Shown here: piece after piece, positions 16,832 to 24,844 of the stretch | How positions within the stretch are numbered: the first letter of the stretch is position 1 | How the letters are laid out: every line of letters starts with the position of its first letter | Source of the DNA: an uncultured Oscillospiraceae bacterium | Lineage (GTDB): Bacteria > Bacillota > Clostridia > Oscillospirales > Acutalibacteraceae | Reading direction: 5' to 3' | Length of the DNA: 64,000 nt | NCBI GenBank assembly: GCA_900543305.1 | Contig: UQQZ01000001.1 | Location: 1 to 64,000, forward strand | Notes under the pieces: model-generated | The model's database searches: none | The model's input: only the letters and a program-made list of their open reading frames with translations | What the model was told of the DNA's origin: nothing | Made by a program: the position numbers and the translations under genes

Positions 16832-17593
16832 TTATTCCTGAGCAAGGAGATCCTTGCAGGCATTGAGGGCATTGAACAGTCGGGGAATTCCCATGTAAGC
16901 GCCGGCGTGAACCAGAGCACATACCACTTCCTCTTTCGTGCTGCCTGTCTTTAGGGCACCGTCCACATGGCTCTTCACCTGGACTTCGGCCCCTCCCATA
17001 GAAGCCAGCAGGACCACCGTCAGCAATTCTCTTGTCTTGCCGTCCAGACCACTGCGGGTATTGAAATCTCCAAAGCAAAACTCTGTCAGGAACCGGGGTA
17101 CTGCCTGGGCAAATTCACCGGGCAAGTAGGCATACCGGTCAGCGATTTCATTGCCGTAAATGGGAGCTTGCAGCGCCAATCCCTTTTCGTACCGGTCTTC
17201 CGGATTGGTCACCGTTCCCTGCTTTGGCAAAGGCAACTGGATTCCGTTTTCAGTAAACACTTCGTTCATGGTGCTGATAGCGTTGAGGGTCTTGGGGAAT
17301 CCAATAAAGGGAGCGCATTGGTATACGGCTTCCCGGATTTCCACCGGCGTGCATCCCACATTCAATCCAGCCTGCACATGGGCCTTCAACTGAGGCAGTG
17401 TGTTCAGAGACGTGAGGATGGTGATGGTAATCAATTCACGCATCCGATTGTCCAAGCTGCCGGTATAGCACAGATCCCCAAAAATATAGCCCTGCAAAAT
17501 CTGCATAAATTCCGGGTCGGTCCCCTGCTCTCCGGCTGCGGGGGTATGAAACAATTCCTGTACTTTCTCTTCTGTTCTCTCTCTTCTATTCAT
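16832..17593 (-). CDS. Carboxymuconolactone decarboxylase family protein, two domains
   Basis: 253 aa from ATG 17593 (AAAGGAGAG upstream). Two AhpD-like helical units are visible, about residues 25-105 (RMRELITITILTSLNTLPQLKAHVQAGLNVGCTP) and 160-250 (KTRELLTVVLLASMGGAEVQVKSHVDGALKTGST). The CxxC pair of AhpD peroxidases is absent, so a decarboxylase or unknown activity is more likely. It follows the flavodoxin gene by 20 bases. Confidence 0.9.
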   Translation of the reverse strand: MNRRERTEEKVQELFHTPAAGEQGTDPEFMQILQGYIFGDLCYTGSLDNRMRELITITILTSLNTLPQLKAHVQAGLNVGCTPVEIREAVYQCAPFIGFPKTLNAISTMNEVFTENGIQLPLPKQGTVTNPEDRYEKGLALQAPIYGNEIADRYAYLPGEFAQAVPRFLTEFCFGDFNTRSGLDGKTRELLTVVLLASMGGAEVQVKSHVDGALKTGSTKEEVVCALVHAGAYMGIPRLFNALNACKDLLAQE

Positions 17594-17613
17594 TATTCTC
17601 TCTCCTTTTCCCC

Positions 17614-18087
17614 TTAAAAGTTTTCCGCCCACTGACGCAGTTCCTGGTCCGAGGGGGTTCCATGGAACAGCCGTCCATTTACAAGCTTTGCACCAGGACA
17701 GCTGGATGCCAGATCTTCCGCAGTTTTTCCCAAACCGCTGCCGCCTGACGTGGCAAATAAAATCACGGTTTTCCCTGTAAAATCACAGCTCTCCAAAAAA
17801 GTGCGAACAATGGTGGGGGCTGTGTACCACCAAATGGGAAACCCCAAGAAAATCTTTTTATAGGGCGCCAGATCCAGTTGGCAGTTCTCAAGCTCCGGAC
17901 GGGAAAACGGATCCTTCATCTCCAGAGAACTGCGAGACTGTTTGTTTTGCCAGTTTAAGTCCGCAGGCGTATAGGGCACCGCAGGCTTGATTTCATACAG
18001 ATCGCCATCGATAGCCGAGGCAAGCTTTTCAGCGATGCGTTTTGTTGTCCCACTGGCAGAGAAAAAGACCACTAACATTTTACTCAT
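17614..18087 (-). CDS. Flavodoxin
   Basis: 157 aa. FMN phosphate loop VVFFSASGTTKRIAEKLA at the start, isoalloxazine-contact loop FPIWWYTAPTIVRTFLES and FATSGGSGLG near residue 115. It is the long-form type found with oxidoreductases in Clostridia and may feed electrons to the adjacent aldo/keto or decarboxylase set. It is the first gene of its operon. Confidence 0.92.
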   Translation of the reverse strand: MSKMLVVFFSASGTTKRIAEKLASAIDGDLYEIKPAVPYTPADLNWQNKQSRSSLEMKDPFSRPELENCQLDLAPYKKIFLGFPIWWYTAPTIVRTFLESCDFTGKTVILFATSGGSGLGKTAEDLASSCPGAKLVNGRLFHGTPSDQELRQWAENF

Positions 18088-18230
18088 CCGATTCGCCCTC
18101 CTTACAGGTTACTGTACAAGACTACTTGACCATTTCCCGGGAAAAGCTCCCTGGACGAGAACTTGTTCCGGATTCTGATCCTATTATAATGCAAGAGCTT
18201 CTCCCTGTATAATACCTATTTCTTATCCCA

Positions 18231-18300
18231 TATCATGCCTTGATTGCATGATATGACTCTAAAACGAGGTCCCGTAGTTAGCTGCATCTAACTACGGGAC
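18231..18300 (-). terminator. Perfect hairpin after the HExxH gene, with an adjacent dyad
   Basis: GTCCCGTAGTTAG (18269-18281) pairs perfectly with CTAACTACGGGAC (18288-18300); a TTTT follows on the minus strand. A second dyad, ATATCATGC...GCATGATAT, lies just beyond (18231-18253). Together they separate the HExxH unit from the flavodoxin promoter region. Confidence 0.65.
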
Positions 18301-18352
18301 AGAAACTTTCAAGGATGCTTGGAAAACACAGCACAAGTTCCAGCATTTGGCT

Positions 18353-19780
18353 CTATTTCTTCTTTTTTGAGGGAACCAGAACCATACACGGCAGTTTTTT
18401 GGAAATGTGCCTGAGTTTGCGATTAAACTGCTCACAACAGAAAGAAAGGTAATGATAGGAGGGCTGATCCAGGTCATTGGGAATGGACACTTCTATCTGC
18501 CGATGGGATCCATTGCCTGCCTTCCCCATTACCAGTTGATGGTAGTACTCGTGGACATTCCGCAAGAAGAAATACTCCTCACAGTTTGTTCGAAAGATGG
18601 AACGGGACCCATTCTGAAAGACGATATCTATCAGCTTTTGCGGCGTAAAAGATGCTGAAAGAAAATGGAATGACATCAGCCTGTCGTTCTGAAAAAGGCG
18701 CTGGGCATCCAGAAATGCCTTTTCTTTACAATTTGAGCTTACCTGTTTCCATGGCTTAAAAAAGGATCCCTGTCTTTGGAGCATTCTGCTGTCTTCCCAT
18801 GGAGACGACAGACCACACCACCGAACCAATTCCATTTGGTAGCGGCTGTAGTCTTCCAGATGTCGGGGAGGTCGAATTTTCTGGGTCATGACAATCATGG
18901 CGGTAAACCTTGTCATAGGATCAAACAGAGGATGACGATAAAAGGGAAGCATAGGCGCGTTCAAGGCCAAATCACAGATAGCGAAAAATCCCAGCTTAAA
19001 GGACATAAAGTCCTCGGGATTTTGGAGATCGAATTGATGAGTTTTCCAGTAAAGCTGTAAAGGAACCAGATAATTGGCTTTTTCCCTGGTCAGCTGCTGG
19101 GGCTTCATCATCGCACAAAACGCCTCGTCTGCAACAGAATCAAAAAAATACTGGGTGAGATGAGCTTGGCTCTCCAAAATGGAGGAAACATTGATTTGAA
19201 GGCCGTCGTTCATAAATGAAGCCGCTAAAAGCTGTTTGGCTATCTGTGGGTCCACCTCCGGGGATAAAAAATCAGCCCTTAGCTTCTTAGGAATATGGGA
19301 AAGCCTACTTAAAAAAAGGTCCAGCTCTCCATAATAATCCAGAAAACCATTGCCTTTCATGATTCGGCACAGGTATTCGGTCAGCTCATCAAAGGTTCCT
19401 GTCAATTGGATCCTGACAATTTCCCCCAGAGCCCAATCGTAATAATATGTATTTTCCTTTGGCAAACCGTTTCTTGCCATAATTTGATGGACAACACCAT
19501 AGGGATCCACCTTATCTTCAAGGCAGCAATTCACCAGGGATACCATCGCATTTCTTTGAAATGTTTCCACCAGGTTCATGTAATAGCCAAAAATCGTGGT
19601 TGCGTACTGAATGAGATGGCAATGTTCATGGAGCAATGACCGCAATGGAGGGGACAGAATCCCTTCTGTTTCATGGAGCATAAAACTCTCGTTTAGTTCT
19701 TCTTTCGTGCAAGCTAGGTCTATCTGATAAACAAAGCTGTCAAAGGTTGACCGCACGGAATCGCCCACTTTAGGATCCAC
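18353..19780 (-). CDS. Putative metalloprotein with two HExxH motifs, partner of a Trypco2-like protein
   Basis: 475 aa from GTG 19780, chosen because GGAGGGGG lies eight bases before it and because it gives an 11-base overlap with the upstream gene; the frame stays open another 26 codons (to TTG 19858) without a ribosome binding site. No known family was recognised. Two zinc-protease-like HExxH motifs are visible: HEHCHLIQY (about residue 51) and HEYYHQLVM (about residue 410). Between them is a long helical region without membrane segments, and the end is basic (PSKKKK). The first motif in a leading helix, followed by aromatic residues, is what gluzincin-like proteins show, but no third ligand is certain. 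A toxin or effector role with the small upstream protein is inference. Confidence 0.7.
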   Translation of the reverse strand: MDPKVGDSVRSTFDSFVYQIDLACTKEELNESFMLHETEGILSPPLRSLLHEHCHLIQYATTIFGYYMNLVETFQRNAMVSLVNCCLEDKVDPYGVVHQIMARNGLPKENTYYYDWALGEIVRIQLTGTFDELTEYLCRIMKGNGFLDYYGELDLFLSRLSHIPKKLRADFLSPEVDPQIAKQLLAASFMNDGLQINVSSILESQAHLTQYFFDSVADEAFCAMMKPQQLTREKANYLVPLQLYWKTHQFDLQNPEDFMSFKLGFFAICDLALNAPMLPFYRHPLFDPMTRFTAMIVMTQKIRPPRHLEDYSRYQMELVRWCGLSSPWEDSRMLQRQGSFFKPWKQVSSNCKEKAFLDAQRLFQNDRLMSFHFLSASFTPQKLIDIVFQNGSRSIFRTNCEEYFFLRNVHEYYHQLVMGKAGNGSHRQIEVSIPNDLDQPSYHYLSFCCEQFNRKLRHISKKLPCMVLVPSKKKK

Positions 19781-20126
19781 GAGGATCCCCCTCCATTTCG
19801 GGGAACCTTCCACTGGACCGCTGACTCCTGGCGGGCGAGAATAGATTATCTTCGTCAAAATTGGGCAGGCAGGTCACGTCAAATTTCAGTTTGATGGTTT
19901 GGGATTTTTTGGAAACAGAGGAAAGGTCTGTTTCCCCATTGAAAAGAGGAATGCCAATCTTCAATTTTCCGCTTGCATCTTGTTGGATCACAGTGGTCAG
20001 TTCAATCTCCATACCCGAGGTCTGAAAGAGAATCGGAGCACCCTCTTGTTCTCTCCGGTCTTCGGACTGAATCAATTCCCGTTGTACGGACCGTAAAATC
20101 TCACTCAACGGCAGAAAAGTTTCCAT
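19770..20126 (-). CDS. Trypco2-like (trypsin-co-occurring domain 2) protein
   Basis: 118 aa. The pattern LPLSEILRSVQRELIQSE, then PILFQTSGMEIELTTVIQQD, GKLKIGIPLFNGE and QTIKLKFDV matches the Trypco2 layout: a short helix, then a beta sheet with alternating E/L strands. This domain is known from conflict-type operons where it accompanies trypsin-like or other effector proteases. The last 25 residues are Ser/Arg/Gly rich. AAGGGGAAA precedes the ATG, and the stop overlaps the start of the HExxH gene. No trypsin-like gene is near; the HExxH protein occupies that place. Confidence 0.65.
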   Translation of the reverse strand: METFLPLSEILRSVQRELIQSEDRREQEGAPILFQTSGMEIELTTVIQQDASGKLKIGIPLFNGETDLSSVSKKSQTIKLKFDVTCLPNFDEDNLFSPARSQRSSGRFPEMEGDPRGS

Positions 20127-20591
20127 GACTTGTTTCCCCTTTCCAATCCATTCTATCTCTTCCCCCTGCCCCAGCCAATTCCGCTTTCCTCACAAGATAT
20201 ACGGAAAAACATGAATCGGGGCAATTTAGAGAGATGTAGGTGTAAAACTTCCCGTTCGAACATCATCCGGGCTTTTTTCTAGTGGATCATCAATAAGGCA
20301 TCAATTTTCGTATCTAACCGTTATATAGAATTTATTTGCTAAGAAAACTCTAGATATTAAATTCATATTAAATATAACATAAATACCAAGCAATTGCAAA
20401 CCATGCGAAGTGTCCCCTCGGACCGATATCGAACCACCGGAATGAAGCATGCCTTCAGCACTGCTGATTCTCTGGAAAGGCCTGATTCCTGTTCTCTCCA
20501 ACTTCACGGTTTGCTGTATTGAATTTGTAACACAATATTCTTCATGGAATCACTTTTCCATATTTTTTCTCCACCAGATCCATTTTCGATT
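20127..20591. other. AT-rich intergenic region upstream of the Trypco2/HExxH unit
   Basis: No gene, RNA or terminator was recognised. The middle (20320-20400) is strongly AT-rich and could hold the promoter for the leftward unit. The right end is the 3' flank of the lipoprotein gene. Confidence 0.4.
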
Positions 20592-21164
20592 TTAAGAATA
20601 CCGGTCAATTTTCTGCTGGATTTCCTCTGAGGTAATTTCACGAGGAACATGATCCACAAACTCGGTGCCGTACCAGGTGGTATAACCATCCCAGGTATAG
20701 GAATCCGGATCCCATCCCGAGTTGTACCCTTCTTTGGTCGACCTGGCAGAAAATTGGTAGCGGTCGGTCCACAAAGCTGTCAGGTGGAGTCGAATTCCGG
20801 GACGGTATCCCAGCTCCCAATTGTGCTCGTTTGGCCGCTCTTCTTCAAAAAGCTCAAATAGCTCCTGGATAAATTCCTCGTCCCGGACAATGGGCTGTAA
20901 CTGGGAGAGAATCCCATAGGCGGTTTCTTCATCAAAACCAAATCGATATACGGTAATCGCCACCCCAGCCTCATAAGTAAATTGACAGGTTACTACAGAA
21001 AGAGGATATTTGCTGCGAACCTTGGTTTCGAATTCTTTCATGCCGGAAAGGGTCAGGGGGCGGTACCAGATGCACCCCGAAAGGCTGACAGCCAAAAGCA
21101 GGGTCATTCCAAGCAACCAGGCTACCCGGAGAACGGTTCCTCTTCGCCGAAAACACTTTGTCAT
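20592..21164 (-). CDS. Lipoprotein of unknown function
   Basis: 190 aa from ATG 21164 with AAGGAG ten bases upstream. Signal peptide ends in a lipobox (LLLAVSLSGC), so the protein is lipid-linked outside the membrane. The mature part is about 160 residues with no recognised domain; it is rich in Tyr/Trp near the C-terminus (SGWDPDSYTWDGYTTWYGTEF) and has acidic helices (EELFELFEEERP-like). It is transcribed in the same direction as the helicase cassette, 99 bases after it. Confidence 0.78.
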   Translation of the reverse strand: MTKCFRRRGTVLRVAWLLGMTLLLAVSLSGCIWYRPLTLSGMKEFETKVRSKYPLSVVTCQFTYEAGVAITVYRFGFDEETAYGILSQLQPIVRDEEFIQELFELFEEERPNEHNWELGYRPGIRLHLTALWTDRYQFSARSTKEGYNSGWDPDSYTWDGYTTWYGTEFVDHVPREITSEEIQQKIDRYS

Positions 21165-21263
21165 CCTGCAATCGCTCCTTTCCGTCTTCTTTCTCCGGTT
21201 TCCTAGACCCACTAGGGTCTTTCCCGCCCAGAGAAAATTCCCGTCCGCAGAAGAGATCAGTAG

Positions 21264-23522
21264 TCAAACTGGAGGTCGCGCCGGCCCTGAAGGAATATCT
21301 ATCCAGCTTTGTACCCGGTGCTTCATACCTTCCACATCCAGCACACCCAAGGCAAACCCCTTGCGTACCAGCTCTTCCGGCACAAACTCATCATACTTCT
21401 CAAAAACAGGCACCTCTTTGGGGTACACCAGTTCCAAAGGGTCAAAATCTTTAGCGGCTTCTTCCGCCACAATCCGGTAGAAATCCTCCTCGCCCACCTT
21501 CATGGTAAACTGAAGATAGTAAGGCCGGGCAGGGCTCATGCCTCTGAGCCCCAGCCTTTTTCCACAGCGAATTTTCAAAAAACGCTCCAAAGCCAAAAAA
21601 GCGTAGCTTCCCAACCAGGGGAACAGGGCCCACATATTCCCTCCAAGATGCACCAGCGGGTGACCTTCCATTCCGGAATTTTGAAAACTGACTCGGGCAT
21701 CCTCCAGCCGGCACACTGCATGCTTCATCAGGTAAGGATACTGTTTCTGCTCCTGCAATACCCTGTACATTCGTTCCAGGATGTGGGTATGGATGTCTCC
21801 CGGCACATCCCCAAAGTATGCCGGAATATTGCCTTTTACCAGTGTGCAGTAGACCTCTCGTTTCTGGTGATCCACCTCATCCACCGCCCAGACTCTGCCG
21901 GCAATGGCGATTTTATCCCCAACAGGCGGCGGCTTAACAATGGTCCCCAGCTCCTCGGAACCTGTGCGGACGGAATACTCGATATTCTCCCGGAAAACCG
22001 CGTAAAACTTGTAGTTGTTCACAACCCGCTCTCCCGCAAGACCCACAATCAAACCACCATTTTCCGTCTGCGCAATGTGATCGATTTCCAGCAAGTGCCG
22101 AAGAAGGATTCTGTAATCTTCCTGGGTGATCCGATGGAAACAGGACAGACTGAGCACCCGAGAGGCAAGTTCTCCCGGTGTCATCTCGCCGCAGGAAGCC
22201 AGTGTGCTCATGGTCTGGTGATACAGCAGACTAAAGGGCAGCCGACCTGTCCGGGGAGGTTCCACAAAGCGTTCCTCCAGATACAGCTGCACCAGGGCAA
22301 TTCCCTGAATCAAATACCAGGGAATCATGTCAGGCAGCATGGCACGGGGTTCCGGGTGATCTTCCCGCATGACAAACCACATTTCCGAAGGGTCGCCCCG
22401 CCTGCCGGTCCGGCCCATCCGCTGCAAAAAGCCGGATACCGTAAAAGGAGCGTCTATCTGAAAGGCCCGTTCCAGTCTGCCGATGTCAATGCCCAACTCC
22501 AAGGTGGCGGTGGCACAGACGGACATCAGGGAATCGTCATCCTTCATCTCCACCTCCGCGCTTTCCCGATAAGAGGCGGAAAGGTTCCCATGATGGATGA
22601 GAAACCGGTCAGGCTCGTGGTTGACTTCACAATATTGTCTCAGGCTTTGACATACAGCTTCACACTCTTCCCGGGAATTGGTGAAGACAAGACATTTCTT
22701 GCCCCGGGTGTGCTCAAAAATGTATCCGATGCCCGGGTCCGCCGCTTTAGGAGCAGTGTCCCCCGGAGGTTCCAGCAGAGGAGCATGGGGCACATTCAGC
22801 TTACCCTCATCTGCCTGGGGGGCCGTATTAAAAAAATGCTCCATGGAAAGCCGCCACACCTCCCTGCCCCCTTCGCAGGCGGGAATCCTGGTTGGGCGGC
22901 TGCCCCCGGAGGCCAGAAACTTTCCCGCAGCCTCCGGATTGCCGATGGTGGCCGACAATCCAATCCGCCTGGGATCACATCCGGCGGTCCTGCACATCCG
23001 CTGAATCAGGCAAAAGGTCTGCATTCCCCGATCTCCTCGCAGCAGAGAGTGAATCTCATCGATGACCACAAACCGCAAGTCCCCAAACAAGGCGGCAATC
23101 TCCATATGCTTGTTGATCATCAAGGACTCCAGGGATTCCGGAGTGATCTGCAATATGCCCCGGGGTTTTTGCAGCAGTTTCCGCTTTTGAGACTGGGCCA
23201 CGTCTCCATGCCAGCGGGTGACAGGGATCCCCGCCTCCTGACACAACTGGGAAAGCCTGCCAAACTGGTCGTTGATCAGGGCTTTCAACGGAGCGATATA
23301 CAATACTCCCACGCTTTTGGGAGGATCCTCGTCCAGCAAAGTCAGGATGGGGAAAAAAGCTGCCTCGGTTTTTCCGGACGCCGTAGACGCCGTCAGAAGC
23401 ACATTGTCATCGCTGCCGAAAATGGCCTCCCCGGCAGCGTTCTGCACCCCACGCAACGCCTGCCAACCGGAGCGGTAAATGTAATCCTGGATAAATGGCG
23501 CGTACCGATCATAGATGTTCAT
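21264..23522 (-). CDS. DEAD/DEAH helicase, BrxHI/Lhr-like
   Basis: 752 aa. Helicase motifs in order: Q-like/I TASTASGKTEAA, Ia APLKALINDQ, Ib ITPESLE, II VVIDEIHSLL, III LSATIGNPEAA, IV VFTNSREECE, V ATLELGIDIG and VI QRMGRTGRRG. A C-terminal winged region of about 300 residues resembles Lhr-like helicases. BrxHI helicases occur with BrxD ATPases in BREX type 2 and in free-standing TerB cassettes. The start overlaps the upstream stop by ATGA. It probably unwinds or translocates on DNA in a defence or stress role. Confidence 0.9.
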   Translation of the reverse strand: MNIYDRYAPFIQDYIYRSGWQALRGVQNAAGEAIFGSDDNVLLTASTASGKTEAAFFPILTLLDEDPPKSVGVLYIAPLKALINDQFGRLSQLCQEAGIPVTRWHGDVAQSQKRKLLQKPRGILQITPESLESLMINKHMEIAALFGDLRFVVIDEIHSLLRGDRGMQTFCLIQRMCRTAGCDPRRIGLSATIGNPEAAGKFLASGGSRPTRIPACEGGREVWRLSMEHFFNTAPQADEGKLNVPHAPLLEPPGDTAPKAADPGIGYIFEHTRGKKCLVFTNSREECEAVCQSLRQYCEVNHEPDRFLIHHGNLSASYRESAEVEMKDDDSLMSVCATATLELGIDIGRLERAFQIDAPFTVSGFLQRMGRTGRRGDPSEMWFVMREDHPEPRAMLPDMIPWYLIQGIALVQLYLEERFVEPPRTGRLPFSLLYHQTMSTLASCGEMTPGELASRVLSLSCFHRITQEDYRILLRHLLEIDHIAQTENGGLIVGLAGERVVNNYKFYAVFRENIEYSVRTGSEELGTIVKPPPVGDKIAIAGRVWAVDEVDHQKREVYCTLVKGNIPAYFGDVPGDIHTHILERMYRVLQEQKQYPYLMKHAVCRLEDARVSFQNSGMEGHPLVHLGGNMWALFPWLGSYAFLALERFLKIRCGKRLGLRGMSPARPYYLQFTMKVGEEDFYRIVAEEAAKDFDPLELVYPKEVPVFEKYDEFVPEELVRKGFALGVLDVEGMKHRVQSWIDIPSGPARPPV

Positions 23523-24844
23523 AGGGTAAACTCCGCATATTTTTGATCTATCTCTTGGGAAACCGCCTGGGTGTAGGTGAACTCATCCGATTGAAGCAGA
23601 TCCTCCAAGGTCATGGAAGGGTTCTGATACAGCAGATCCAGCAGCTCGATAAAGTCCCGGATCACTTCCCGAGGGGTGATGTTCTGATCCGCCCCAATGC
23701 GGCTATACTCCAGCTTGATAAATCCTGCCAGCTCCTGAGTGGTAAGACTTCTCTGGTGGCCGTAAAGATCCTGGTGCATCTCCCAGAGCTTCTCACAAAG
23801 CACCGTCATCTCCTCGGGAGTCAGGGGATCCAGATGGATGACAGGGGCCAGAAGGTCCCGGGTTCCGGGCTTGGAGAATTTCCCCTCTGCCAAACGGGAA
23901 CGAAGCGCTTCATAACTGTATACGCCCCGGCGCTTATCTTCAATGGCCTGGGGCGTGGCACCCATGAGAAATCCCAGGTATCGGGCTTTGCCCTGCAAGG
24001 TGTCGTTGTAGAGGGTGAGAAGCTTTTCATAGTTGTACTGACGGGTAATAGCGTTGGGAATCTTATATAGGTTTACCAGCTCATCGATCATCACCATCAT
24101 ACCCGCATAACCGGCCAAGCGGAAAAACACTGCAAAGATCTTCAAATACTCATACCAGTTGTCATCGGTAATCAGCAGGTTGACCCCCAGTTCTTCCTTC
24201 GCCTCCCGTTTGGTGGCATACTCGCCCCGAAACCAACGCACCACCTTCAGTTTTGTCTCATCGTCCCCGTCCACATAGGCGTGGTAATACAGGGAAAGAA
24301 GCCTGGCAAACTCAAAGCCGTGTACCAGTTCGCTCAAGGAGGCGATCACCTGATAAATTCTTCGGTCCACCTCCTTGGTCAGGGCCGGATCGCCCGGTTC
24401 CAAACCGGTCTCCTGAACAGCTTCCCCTTGAACACTGCTGATCCACCGGTCCAGCACCAAGGTCAACGCGCCGCCTTCCGGCTTCGTCTTGGTGGACAGG
24501 TTGCCGATCAGCTCCCGATAGGTGGCTAATCCCTGGCCTCGTGTTCCTTGCAGACGTCTTTCCGGAGACAGGTCTGCATCCGCCACCACAAAGCCCCGGT
24601 CCATCACATAGTTCCGAATGGTCTGGAGCAGAAAACTTTTACCGGAACCGTACCGCCCCACAATGAAACGGAAGGAGGCGCCCCCCTCCGCAATGATGTC
24701 CACATCGTGAAGCAGGGCCTCAATTTCACTTTTCCTGCCCACGGTGATATAGGGCAGGCCGATTCTGGGAACTACACCCCCTTTTAAGGAATTCAGTATA
24801 GTCTGGGCAATCCGCTTGGGTACCCTTTTCTTTTCTTCACTCAT
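23519..24844 (-). CDS. BrxD-like ATP-binding protein (DUF2791 type)
   Basis: 441 aa from ATG 24844; the ATGAGTGA overlap with the TerB gene fixes the start. P-loop GRYGSGKSFLLQTI (about residue 48), Walker B MMVMIDELVNLY (about 245), and an arginine-rich sensor region near LRSRLAEGKF. The N-terminus (VPKRIAQTILNSLKGGVVPRIGLPYITVGR) is characteristic of BrxD-type AAA ATPases. It probably loads or drives the BrxHI helicase encoded next. No PglX, PglZ or BrxC gene is nearby, so this is not a full BREX system. Confidence 0.88.
   Translation of the reverse strand: MSEEKKRVPKRIAQTILNSLKGGVVPRIGLPYITVGRKSEIEALLHDVDIIAEGGASFRFIVGRYGSGKSFLLQTIRNYVMDRGFVVADADLSPERRLQGTRGQGLATYRELIGNLSTKTKPEGGALTLVLDRWISSVQGEAVQETGLEPGDPALTKEVDRRIYQVIASLSELVHGFEFARLLSLYYHAYVDGDDETKLKVVRWFRGEYATKREAKEELGVNLLITDDNWYEYLKIFAVFFRLAGYAGMMVMIDELVNLYKIPNAITRQYNYEKLLTLYNDTLQGKARYLGFLMGATPQAIEDKRRGVYSYEALRSRLAEGKFSKPGTRDLLAPVIHLDPLTPEEMTVLCEKLWEMHQDLYGHQRSLTTQELAGFIKLEYSRIGADQNITPREVIRDFIELLDLLYQNPSMTLEDLLQSDEFTYTQAVSQEIDQKYAEFTL

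Noticed and set aside
20301..20507. 68-codon minus-strand ORF in the 20.1-20.6 kb gap
   Set aside because: No ribosome binding site, no recognisable sequence, sits in AT-rich non-coding DNA.
21309..23546. 745-codon plus-strand ORF
   Set aside because: Mirror frame of the helicase gene, an effect of its codon use; all helicase motifs are on the minus strand.
23519..24844. Full BREX system
   Set aside because: Only BrxD-like and BrxHI-like genes are present; no PglX, PglZ, BrxC or BrxA/B gene lies in the window.
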